Shown here: positions 49,102-59,900 of the stretch, in pieces
How the letters are laid out: every line of letters starts with the position of its first letter
Numbering within the stretch: the first letter of the stretch is position 1
Source of the DNA: Paragonimus skrjabini miyazakii
Lineage: Eukaryota; Platyhelminthes; Trematoda; Plagiorchiida; Troglotrematidae
Direction of reading: 5' to 3'
NCBI GenBank assembly: GCA_014338405.1
Contig: JTDE01000194.1
Location: 13,634 to 77,633 of the forward strand
DNA: 64,000 bases
Translations under genes and position numbers: made by a program
The notes under the pieces: generated by a model
Databases searched by the model: none
Seen by the model: the letters and a program-made list of their open reading frames with translations, nothing else
Told to the model about the DNA's origin: nothing

Positions 49102-49261
49102 CTGGTTTTGACGCCTGAACAAAACAGGCTGGTCTGTCAATGAATGAAGAGCAATCAATCGGCTGTGATATTTTCCGTGTCGTTGAAATTCCAATCATCA
49201 TGTCTACCATCTGTCCCACTTTGACCATTCCGTTCTCATCTATAATGTCTAAGAGTTTTGT
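49102..49261 (-). CDS. Candidate internal exon of an unidentified gene
   Basis: This is the best exon candidate in the window. On the minus strand, an acceptor-like 'taacttatttcaagtttag' is followed by 53 open codons plus one base, and the stretch ends at a consensus-like donor 'ccag|gtaaag'. The peptide has a natural composition: 'TKLLDIIDENGMVKVGQMVD' (residues 1-20), then 'MMIGISTTRK', and 'FIDRPACFVQASKP' near the end. The alternating acidic and hydrophobic start could be a helix. I do not recognise the family. The entry phase would be 0 and the exit phase 1. Flanking exons were not found with confidence, so whether it belongs to a live gene is open. Confidence 0.4.
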
Positions 49262-49362
49262 CTAAACTTGAAATAAGTTAGATGGTGCGCTATTAATCGA
49301 AGGTCATTAAACAATTGATAAATGGATTTAGAATAACACAACGTTACGAGCAAGTTGTAACA

Positions 49363-49399
49363 CTCTACGTTTCAACCACCTCGGGTGGCCTTCCTCAAG
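49363..49399 (-). ncRNA. Hairpin followed by GAAAC, degenerate hammerhead-like motif
   Basis: On the minus strand 'cttgagga' is followed by a hairpin (ggccacc, loop cga, ggtggtt) and then GAAACGTAGAG. The outer two pairs of the stem are G-U on the minus strand but would be A-C mismatches on the plus strand, so a minus-strand RNA is the form that folds. The order resembles the core of the hammerheads found in Penelope-like elements, but CTGATGA is not intact. It lies about 100 bp upstream of the candidate exon on the same strand. Confidence 0.3.
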
Positions 49400-51204
49400 C
49401 AATAATCATTTTGCAGACCAAGTAAGAAATCATTGATGTCATTTACTTTATCATGTAGCATAACACAAGTTAACTCAACAATGATTTAACCATTTACATT
49501 GGTAATTTCATTTCGACACTTTTGGCGAACAACCTATGAAGCTGTGATCGAGCTAGGCTACAAAGTGCTTTACATGTCTCTTGTAAGTTCTCAGCAAGTA
49601 TGTTTGTGCCCATGTTGTTAGGTTTGAACCACTAGCGCAAACGTTTCTTGTAGACTATGCATTTCTTTTTGTTCGACTGTTGTTGATCCAACCACGTTTT
49701 AAGCTTTTCCCATGCCATCCTTACTCACCTGCATCTGAGTCGCAGCTGATTGTAGCCACCTCCTGTACGCTCTTTCCACATATCACAAATACATTTTCTA
49801 AACGCCCCTAAATGAACAGCTGAAAAAGTACAATAATGTTTGATGCTGGGATCATCAGTCAGAGTTAACAAAACAAGTACTGGTTCCCCTTTTGAAGACT
49901 GGGCCGAATAAACACACCAAGGCGACTGGATGCTCAGAGGTGATAATTCGGAAGTCCCTAATGTGAGATCATCAACACATTGGTCGGTCCGTTTTTATTA
50001 TGAAAACGTGGAACCGATCTTAAGTCCTGGTTGTGAAAAGTATATACTATAGTGGTGAGTTGGATCGAGAGCATTACTCTACCCTATTGATTCTGGCTTG
50101 AAAGGCATTTTGAATAGAGACGAACACAAACTTTGAAAGTTGTTTACTTTTTACCGTGTTGACCCTCATTTTTGATTTCTTATATTTTACTTTGTTGAGA
50201 CAAGATTTTCATAATTGATCGGAATAAGTCTTCAAACACACGTGTTTCTCGAACAGTGGTTAAGTACCACAATAATCACCGGACTGTTGAAGCTAGGGTT
50301 CTCAAAGTTGCCTTCCCACGGATCCTCTGTTCTTAACCAATTATGAACTGAGGGTTATACATGAGGCGAGTCGTGAATATTAGTTCGACGGGGGGCAGAA
50401 TGAAAAACCTTCAAGCGCTCATCGTCAAAACTGTTCACAGTAGATCATATACGCTTTCCGGATTTCATCTTACAAATAAATTCCGTGCAAAATTTAAGGA
50501 ATGAAATCCGTGATGACAGCGCGTTTCACGGAGGTGTTACATGAAGCTAGCTTATGCATAAACGTCGGGAAGTTCCATTTTTAACCATTGATACAGCAGT
50601 CTCCAATAATTCGTTGTTATGAGCTCACGGTTTTATGTTTGGGAGGTTCGATCCCGTATAAAAGAATCGGTGAGTTAGTCTGCCACAATTATGGAACGTT
50701 TTCATGTTTCTGCTCAAATCAAACCGGACGCACCTAAACATTTTAAATCACGTTTTCCACTCTACATGATATTCATACAAAAGGAACGTCAGTAGTGTTT
50801 TGAGAATCGTCAGAGTATCTTTTAGTGCTTTATAGCAGCTCCGGAATATTACTCGTAACAGACGGAAACCTCTGCAATGACCAATTATTCCGGCGTGGAG
50901 TTCGGTAACATATCAGCGTAATTGACAAGCTGGAAGGCTGCTGTCGAACAACTACAGTCTGTCAGGACAGGTCAGATAGCTGTTTTGAGAGTTGTTCACA
51001 CTTTCTTCTGTAGACTGTAGGCGTTCATTCTACAAGAAACGCTTAATGTTGCACTGAGATACTTTACGCTTTGATAAAACAGCCCGGGGTGCAGTTGCAC
51101 CAAAATCCATCACATGGGATACTCAGTGCTCCGAATTAAATATGTTTTATCGGTGGTATAACAGACCCGTGCTTCGGGCTACCGGCCTTTGTATAACATA
51201 ATCA
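49400..51204. other. Stretch without a recognisable gene
   Basis: A single box B-like 'gaggttcgatccc' occurs at about 50644-50656 with no convincing box A at tRNA distance; it may be a decayed tRNA-like or SINE remnant. Nothing else seen. Confidence 0.35.
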
Positions 51205-51332
51205 ACGAAATTTTAGTTCAGACCCAATTACGAACAATCCGGGCTACGTTTGGATTCGAACCGGTGACAGAACCAGCATACCCGAACACGGCAAGCGCGG
51301 CTGAGTTGTGAAACTACGCTTGAAGCTCGGAA
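51205..51332 (-). repeat. SINE-like family B, copy with intact box B
   Basis: On the minus strand 'ccggttcgaatccaaacgta' carries a perfect box B, preceded by 'ggtatgctggttctgtca' and a box A-like region with 'cgcgcttgccgtgttcgg'. The downstream 'gttcgtaattgggtctga' corresponds to 'tttcgcatttgggtcctt' of the 24 kb copy. Together with that copy it shows that the family has a tRNA-like head. Confidence 0.55.
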
Positions 51333-52213
51333 GTTTCACACGTGGACTCAGTTATTTGCCCAAACCTAAGTTTTCTCCGTCATACATGCTTTACTGAATA
51401 TTGGGATGAAGGTAAGAAGCTGAGCACCACTACTCATGATGTAGATCTAGAGAACGATCATTTTAGAATATCCTGTTTTTTTCCGAACTGCGCTTCAAAT
51501 ATCCAAAGCGTCAGTCCTGTACTTAGGATGTTGACTGTGTTGTCTGGAACATTTTACTCTGAAAGCTTCCAATGGTTGCTCAACTTACTGGTATATAGTC
51601 ACCGGAATCTGAGGTTTTGTCGAGAAGTCACAAAGTGGTTTACAACGGGCCGCTTTCTGTCATAGCCGCACAAGTCGTTAAACTTGCGGTAACTCTTTCT
51701 TCTCATCGAGTCTACAGACGGACTTAGCTTTAGTTTATAAAATCTTTTAGTAAACATGGAGCCCACTGCAAAACTTGGTTTTATCCAGTCATAATCAACG
51801 CCATCTGAATAACTTGCTACATCCCACTTATTAAGTAAGCCGGCTGACTTGTGTCTAGCACTTCTTCGGTTTCCGTGTGTCCTAACTACGTCTGTCTTGC
51901 TAGCATAGTCTTCAGTTTACGATTTGGAATACAGACCTTGAAGCACATCCTGAGGCACTAAGCCGAGTCTTCAAGTAACTTGTTTGTCGCGAGCAGTCCA
52001 GCAAAATAAAGCTGAACTCGATGTTTCACAATGGCCTCTGAATTTGTACTCAGGTTTATTTTTGTTTCCCAGTCATCTTCACAGCGTTCCGTAAACTTCG
52101 GGCTTTCCGCAATTATTCTGTGGCTAGTGCTCTCTACATAACTTAACGGAAATCGTTGTATTGCTCCTCACCAATCTTTCTGGACCCTTCAACACAGACT
52201 GCCCTGTGAGTAA
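51333..52213. other. Stretch without a recognisable gene
   Basis: The frame 51342-51665 (107 codons) has no motif and no splice support. From about 51700 the plus strand becomes richer in pyrimidines. Confidence 0.3.
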
Positions 52214-52806
52214 ATGGCCTTAAATTCCTTTGATTATGCAAATAGCTATCCGTTAGAGAATCCACTTTTTTCGTTCAAAATCGCCTCCTTCCTCGATAAA
52301 AAGATTTTATCCAATCAGAATGAACGGAAATATCGTGAACGGTCGAGAGGTAACTCGTTATATTTCTACCTGTTCGGCCTTTATTCCGCTATATTCATTA
52401 GTGGCTCAGTGACCTTAAATACCATTTTTGACAACTACCCTTCTATTATCTAGTTCGAGGATGTTGGTAGATCGCTACGCACCATAAAAATACCTTATAA
52501 TTCTCTCCTTGTCACCCACGTTGTTGGAGCGAAACAAAGTTTGCTTTTTGTACCCGTCTGTTGGTTTATTTTGGGAGCAACTAACGGGGGCAGTGGCGTT
52601 AGTTTCGGTACCAAGATTTTCCGTGTTACTTTACAACGAGGAGGAGAATCAGATTTCTTTCGAACGCTTTACTATATCGTGAACAAACCAGCGTATTCTT
52701 TCGAGGGTTTACAACATTATCACACTAAGCTGTTGCCGAAGGCGATAGGCGTTTACTGTGAAGCGGTTTTGGCGATTTTCTTTTTAGGTAGACTTTCACT
52801 GTGCAG
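52214..52806 (+). CDS. Two-exon gene model, unidentified product (partial)
   Basis: An ATG at 52214 (context taaATGGCC) opens 45 codons plus one base up to a donor-like 'gag|gtaact' at 52349/52350. After an intron of 180 bp ending in a pyrimidine-rich acceptor 'cacccacgttgttggag', the frame resumes in matching phase at 52530 and runs 92 codons to a donor-like 'gcag|gtaaaa' at 52806/52807. The first exon is mixed and ends in a charged stretch (NERKYRERSR); the second contains 'FRVTLQRGGESDFFRTLYYI' and a hydrophobic C-terminal segment (AVLAIFFLGRLSLC). No domain is recognised. Three splice sites and one phase fit are modest evidence, and chance remains possible. Confidence 0.25.
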
Positions 52807-55461
52807 GTAAAAATGGTTCACTACTTCACAAAGTGAATCAACAGTGCAATTCAAAACCTACGGTGTTTACCAATCTTTTACGTCAAGGAAGAATCCACCG
52901 TGATTTTTAGTCAGAGCACTTCACGTTAGTCCAATTACTTTTTTGCTCATTATCTCCGGCAGAATGATAAAGTATCTATCTTTAGTGAAGGCTTCCAATA
53001 TTCATCAACTTACAGTCACAAGTAACTGGTTAGTTGTCATCTCGTGATACGATACACATTTATGACTACTTGCTCAGTCGGTGCTGAAAAGTTACTACCT
53101 TCCAAAACAAACGCAACAACAGTGTGTGGTACCAAATAACTCTCAGTTTTATTGCGTTTCTATTGGTTGGTTTATGAAGGAGATGCACCGATGAAATGAA
53201 GAATTACGATTGATGCCGACGCCTTGGTTTACTTATTGGTCAGCTTGACTTCTGTTGTAGCTCATTTGTTTTACCCGGATGCTCGGTATGACAAAATCCG
53301 ACGCTAAGGCAGCTTGCGATCTGGATTAGTCACCGCGGTGATTTGAAAATCTGTTCGAATTGTTGACGCTGATTGACCGTAACCTTCTACGAATCGCCGC
53401 TTGACTTCATACTGATGCGTTTGTCCACTGTAATCTCTTTAAAGTTAAATGAAGGGATCTAATAAAGACGAACTGCAAATGTAATCAATGTTGGTACACA
53501 TGGATTGAGGGTAACTGTTATATGACAAGGCACATGCACGTATACTTGAATATCTAGTTAACTTGACAATATCACTGGTCCTTAATAAAACTACGAGATA
53601 AGGATGGCGAAAGTGCTAAGTATTAAACGTATTAGAAAGAAAAACTGACAGTTTCAGAAAAATGGAGCGGGAATGTCAATGATTACGACATCATAGATGA
53701 GAGCACATTAAAAAAATGTGACTGGACAACTAAATGACAAGCATTTGCAAACAGCCTCCTCAGATCGAGAGTAATATGCAAGTGTCAATATTTATCGCTG
53801 AGATGTCGTTTACTTAGTTCTACACATAACAGAAACCGCCGACTAGATTCAAAGACGTGTGGATTCGACCATTTTTCTCGGTTATTCTTATTTTTCTCAA
53901 AACCTCGATATGCGTTATGTTTGAATTTTTGGAAAGTACACATATATTCTATTCTACAAGTGAACTGATGGCTGAGCTGTATATATTGGTGTTTATGTTT
54001 GCACAACAGCAAATTTCGGTAATGTTGTGTCTGTGATTGTTGAACAAGGTAACAAAATTACTACATAGTTGATACTTCTATACGACAGCCAAATAACGGT
54101 TTTCCTTTGTGCAGAAAACTTCTCTTAACCAGGTCGGTGAATGTCCTAACTATTAGTAATATATATCAGGGGGATTTGGTTGAAATAAGTTGGGGGCCAT
54201 TTGCATTTGTTTGCAAGTTTTATATTTAGATTGGCCTTTACAACCAACCTCTTTCGAGAGAAAATACTGGAATCAAGGTTTGATTACGTCAGAGTTCCTC
54301 AGTTATACTTATATTTACCGAGCTCCGGATAGAGTCCTGGTTGACATTCTGATGAGGCGACACTGCTAGTTGTTGCACCATCAACCTCAATTTAACCATG
54401 ATTGAATTGTCATAAACCAGCTACAAAACTCCAACAATTTCTGTGATTTCATTGTGAGAGTTGCGAATCGTCGAATCAGTAGACGTGGTTAATAGGATGG
54501 ATTCTGTCTTATTCTGCGGGTAATCGAGCAATTTGAATATTTCTCACAGCCAACTATGGATGAGACTGCAGATGTGATGGTCGATCCAAACTGTCAGTGG
54601 AGTCGTTTGCAGTAGCCTGGACTAAAATGCGTACTTTAATGAGGAGAAACAGATGTAGTAACCGGTGAACGTCCAAATGGACATGGTGACCTATTCAGAC
54701 TGAGTTGTTGCCTGTACGTTTGTTCGGCTTGTACCCAGTTTTTATTTTGTGTTAGTTTGTGTACCTCTTGTCGGGCTGGTTTGTAGAACAACAGAATGTT
54801 GCCAGTCTACAACTTACGGTAGTTACACCCACTCCTAAGCATGATCAACGTCGGCCTAGTCTGAGCTGTCACTATTCGGGTCAAAGCAACACTGACTTCA
54901 CTGTATTTTGCTTTCTTTCTTCTAAGGACCCACTGAAATGACAATTAGTTGCGTTGTATTTTTCGCCAACTTATCCTGCTAAGGTATGGAATATCTAGGC
55001 AGCCAACTCAGGTTCTGTTGATTCCTTCCGAGGGCTGTCTGAAATAAATTTATACTGATTTCCATTAGACATTCAAGTCATATATTTTTTAATGATTTAA
55101 TCATTTTCTGAAACGCAAATATATCACCCTGAAAGCCGACTAAATTTTGAGCTGCCGTTAAACACCCAACTGTCTTCTGACACATTCATACAACTCAGAC
55201 TGTCGCCTACTTTCGAGATGAATGTTACTTTGACAACTTTCTGAGGAAGTTTCATACATTTCACATATTAACTGTCATTCGCTTGTGTTGGACAGTATGC
55301 TGTGTGCCGGTGGTTTGGAGAATCTGTCTCTTACTGTTTGAAGTAAATGACTGCATTACATCACTACACAAGCACTCGTAGATTATGTTGACTAGAAATG
55401 GCTTTGAATGGATGCCTTCACAGTCATGCGAGTCACTTAACACAAAATTTCAGTGAACGCC
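52807..55461. other. Stretch without a recognisable gene
   Basis: No gene or known repeat recognised. If the 52.2 kb model is real, further exons could lie here, but none stood out. Confidence 0.35.
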
Positions 55462-55561
55462 NNNNNNNNNNNNNNNNNNNNNNNNNNNNNNNNNNNNNNN
55501 NNNNNNNNNNNNNNNNNNNNNNNNNNNNNNNNNNNNNNNNNNNNNNNNNNNNNNNNNNNNN
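55462..55561. other. Assembly gap (100 N)
   Basis: Exactly 100 undetermined bases, the usual placeholder for a scaffold join of unknown size. Confidence 0.99.
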
Positions 55562-56059
55562 CTGTCATTCCAACTTTAAAGAAATTCTGTCGGAATGTTA
55601 CGTAAAAGCAAGGATGCCTACTACGACCCGTGACATGTTAGTGACTTGTATTTCATGACTCTTATTGTATAAACGTCACTTAAGGTGGGCCTAAAAATTA
55701 CCACCCACACGTGCAGGTCAAAATAGTTTGAAATGGTTAAACGTAATGACAGGTTTGGGCGGTCAATACGTTGCTGTTACTACCGTTTAATTCAACCATT
55801 TTAATTCTATCGCATAGCCTGCTCATATTACTCAGAGATGCCTTCAAATGAGCTAGTTCTCAATTCGGATAAAAATGAAATGTGAAAAACGTGCATAAGT
55901 CGCCAGTAGAGTAAAAGCTCAGATTTTTAACGCTGACCAACTGTCGATCATGTTCCGTAAGTTTGTTAGGGGAGTAAAGGATAACGATAATTACTCAACT
56001 TGGTTGCTGTAACTGCCGCCACAGCCTACCAGCGCATAAACGGATAACGGTAGTGAACG
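55562..56059. other. Stretch without a recognisable gene
   Basis: Nothing recognised between the gap and the Ig-like relic. Confidence 0.35.
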
Positions 56060-56480
56060 ATGGGTTACGGATTATACACGGTCAATTCCTCTCTTCCCTG
56101 CCAACCCAACTACCCGAGGCTAACGCATGAACGCTGGGTAAAGACTGGTCCTCAGACTGAGCTTCTTTATGTCGCTCAGTCCGAAGACGACTTGGTCGCA
56201 AACCCCTTCAAATGTATAGGGCTTGCGACCAGCAACAAATCAAGGTCAAAAAGACTGGGGCAAACGAAATTCCAGACAATTCAGTATAGGCGTGTAGTCG
56301 GGCTGACAATAAAAGCTGAGGACGCTGGTGAATACCGAAGGAGCACTTGACCATGGCAGCTGTGAATGTTACGGACAAGTGTATTTTGTTAGTCTTTTCG
56401 CTACACAATAGTTTTGGGGAATTGGTGACATCCTCGACAGTGGGAAACTAGGACGCTGAGTCCGGTCACTATACCGCAGT
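56060..56480 (+). pseudogene. Possible immunoglobulin-like domain relic
   Basis: A 96-codon frame (56060-56350) shows features in V-set order: 'SLPCQP' (B-strand-like Cys), 'ERWVKTG' (C-strand Trp), 'TELLYVAQSE', and near the end 'VVGLTIKAEDAGEYRRS', which fits the E-F motif 'L.I..eDaGeY.C' except that the cysteine is absent. About 90 bp further, another frame contains 'DAESGHYTAVSYN', a second such motif, again without the cysteine and directly after an in-frame stop. Ig domains need the B-F disulphide, so two independent losses suggest decay, or that the resemblance is accidental. There is no splice site at the end of the first piece. Confidence 0.3.
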
Positions 56481-56901
56481 TAGTTATAATGTGAAATGTG
56501 AGCCAGGCTGAAAAGCGTATTGTAGTAACTGTTTCCAAGAAGTTTGGCTCAAGACAAGAAAGATGACCGGACTCGTCAGCAAACCTCGAACAAAAATCAA
56601 CGTGCGCAAAATTACGGCATCAGTCTCTGCAGTTTTATTTATGATATAAAAGATAAGTTTTTGGCTTTCAATCCTGAGTTAGCACTTTATGGTTTTGTGG
56701 CGAAAGGACGTCGGGTTGTGATTACACACTTGTAGTTCTATACATGCACCCTGTCCGGTATACACTAGAATAAAGGACATCAGCGAACGTATGGACAGTT
56801 TTGAACTCTGTACACTTGCGACTTTGGACTCTGCGTACTTAGTTCAGTGGTTTGGTACAAGGAACAATATAGACTGTGGTAATGGTTGGACAACATATTT
56901 A
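56481..56901. other. Stretch without a recognisable gene
   Basis: No gene or repeat recognised. Confidence 0.35.
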
Positions 56902-56956
56902 CGTATATAATATATATATAATATATAATATAATAATATATAATATATATATATAT
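56902..56956. repeat. AT-rich low-complexity tract
   Basis: About 55 bases of almost pure A and T with interrupted TA dinucleotides (tatataatatatatataata and so on). This is a simple-sequence tract, likely variable in length. Confidence 0.95.
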
Positions 56957-59900
56957 CTTCCGCATTTCCATGAAGTGATCAGTTTGGAGGTAATTATGTA
57001 GTTAGTAATTAATTACAGTACCCTATATTTGTATGCCTTGGCAAAGTATACTGACGGAAGAATAAAAAAGTGAGATGAATTTCCAAAACGACACTGACTC
57101 CTAAGATTTGGCATCAGTATCTTGTCTGTTTAGGGTATGTGATTCTGAACTCGAGATGCGTCAAGTTAGATGAGTGAGCAATTACTAAATTGAAACCACT
57201 AACTCATTTACTTCAAAACACTGTCCACTTTGATCTTCACGTGTGTTTGTAGATCTGATTTGTGTACCGACCCTATTATTCACGTGAGTGATACTTCTGC
57301 CAAGCGTTGTCATACTAACGAGATCCGGATTGGTTCCTTTGACGTTTGACCACATTGAAACTTGTGTGATTGGCTTTCGAAAAAATCAATATTGGTACGC
57401 GTACTCAGCTAATATGCGTGCGTGAACGTAGGCACACAAACAACTGGAACGAGCCGTATCTAGCTCTATTTAACGTGCGTTTATGTGCGCTTCAGCTGTT
57501 AATGAAACAAATGTGCCTATGGACTCTTTGACAGTTTGAGTAGTAGCGTAATCCATCCCAGACTTCACAGAGGGTTTATCGGGTGCGCAAATTTAAAGGA
57601 TAACGATGGGTGAGTTTCTTGCACCAATACACATTGAATAAAATTAACTGAGTGTGCTGGTATGATAAACATTGTGTAAATGGCAATATTGTTAAGAACA
57701 GAGATGGGTTAACAAAGGAAAGGAAGAAGACATTGTAAATTTTTTGAAAGGATGTTTGGTAAACTGAAAACCACTTGTTATTCATAAAGTTCAATTTAGG
57801 ATTGCGATTTTAAATACAGCCAACGAAATTCGTTGTCCACGTCTGTAATGTACCGCATTTTTCCGTAACTGTGAATACTGTATAGCTGCCTGCATTCAAT
57901 GTTGTCTTATTTTATGGGACAGATAGTCAACAGTCCACACGATTTTATTTGAGCGAATGTCGCGTAATTTTTTGTTGTCTACCTAGTGTATCCATGTAAT
58001 GTACCTTTATGTCTATCTGTCCTTCCATGCTGTTGAAGAAGTGCTAAAAAATGGGAACTGAAAGTTGCTTAAGATTCATTGGGGTATAGGTTTGACACAG
58101 AAGTCGGTGATGTTTGCCATATACAAATGAAAGTAAAAACGTGATTCAGCTGCTTTATGCTGTTATAACATCATTGAAAACCCAAATATCATTGCTATCA
58201 GATGTAGATCTGATTTTCCACAGTCCGTCTTGGTTCATCAATAACTTAGCTTCTTTTCGCCTGGACAACTTTATCTGTACTCATTGTTGGTATGTGATCA
58301 ACGAGAACCTTGACAAACGTTAAGTAAGAAAACTCAAATACCTTCTTGTATAAAGGTGATTATAGGTCAGTATCTTTTCAGACTGATTTCGAAGTCTATG
58401 GATTAGGGCAGAACACGTAAACAACGTTCTTGTTTATTTATTACGGATAGCCGGACTAGTCCGCTCACTCAATAGTTAAAGGATATTTTGACATAACTGA
58501 TGAGCTTTTGTGTTTATAGTGACAGTTAACCGATTAACACTCTAAGCAATTCATACCACATACGACTGACAAGGTGTCAGTTGGACAAAGAATGACCCGG
58601 GTTAGAGAAATGAAGGCAACAATCGGTTAATTAGCCGCAGCAGATCATTCTTTTCCCTATGGACAGAACCACCCCAGTGATAGACTATTTAAATGACTAA
58701 TTTTAGGAAACCGGTGGTTAATTGGGCCTAGTGGTCCAAATAGACACCGTTTGATTGGATTGTTTATGAACTGAGTGCAATAAATGAAAGGTCCAGAGGA
58801 AACCCTCTAACCAGTTGATTTGCTCCTATTTGCAAGTGGATTGTTTGTGAGCAACGTACAGGCACCCTAAATTAGGATATTTTAGGTCAGGCATAAGGTT
58901 TTTATTAACTTAGTCCTATCTTTTTCCTTCTTCTATCTCTGCCCTGGAGTGTGCGTTTGGTTGTATGATACTTAGACATCCGTATAAACGACAAGTGCAA
59001 CGCCGTTGAATCTTTTGTCCAAGTACATGCGTGTCATTTTGCACGAGACGTTTTGAAACCGTGATGGCGAATCGTATACTTATATATATATCGTAACACC
59101 AAACTGGCCGTTTTTACTCTGAACGCCCGTGGCACTTGCAGACCAACTTTCGGGCAAAGTGCAGATACATTCACGTTTGAGGCACAGCCGGCAGTAATCT
59201 GCTTTCTTAAATGACCTGATGGATAAATAAAGGCATAGTTTTCCAACTCTTTCCTACCAACTTCTTACACGATTCCCTTTTCCTGTTAAGGACCAGTTGC
59301 TGACATATGGTTCTTCCATTCTTTCGCATGTCGTTCAGACAATTAAACTACTCAATTAATTTCTCTCACTCGGGTGAACTGGTGTTCAGTTGAAAGATTT
59401 CGGCTCAAAACCTTCAAACTCCCCTATATCGCCTTACAATCGATTGTCAGCGCTGGCTGAGCTTCAGAAACCAATCAATGAAAACACCATTATCTCTTAA
59501 GTTTGGTGAATACGGTCTACGCAGCACAGAAGATATAATACGTGCACGTTGAGGTTTATCCATGAGATGTCCACGAATGTTCGGCCCAAGCAATCGTATT
59601 TTGAGATACGCTTAGGCCTTACGTAAATGAAACCGGAAGCAAACAAGGCTACTCACGAGTTACAATGGTAGTACTAACTGTCTTTTATCTAAAACTATAT
59701 TCCAACGAAGTGTCCAACATTCTTTGGAGTTTATGTGATTACCATACGTTCTTTAAGTCGTTTACAACCAATACCTTATTCGTCGATATGCCGGCGAAGT
59801 ACTTTTATCAGTCTGGTTGGTCTGTTCGTCTGAGATTGACGGTTAAATGTTTGAACAATAACGATGCTGAAAGCCAGAGTGTAATCAGAAGACCGTGTTT

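Noticed and set aside
50640..50660. Isolated gaggttcgatccc considered as a tRNA gene
   Set aside because: No box A at the required distance and no cloverleaf could be drawn around it.
54340..54380. CTGATGA at 54349 considered as a hammerhead core
   Set aside because: No stem followed by GAAA at the right distance.
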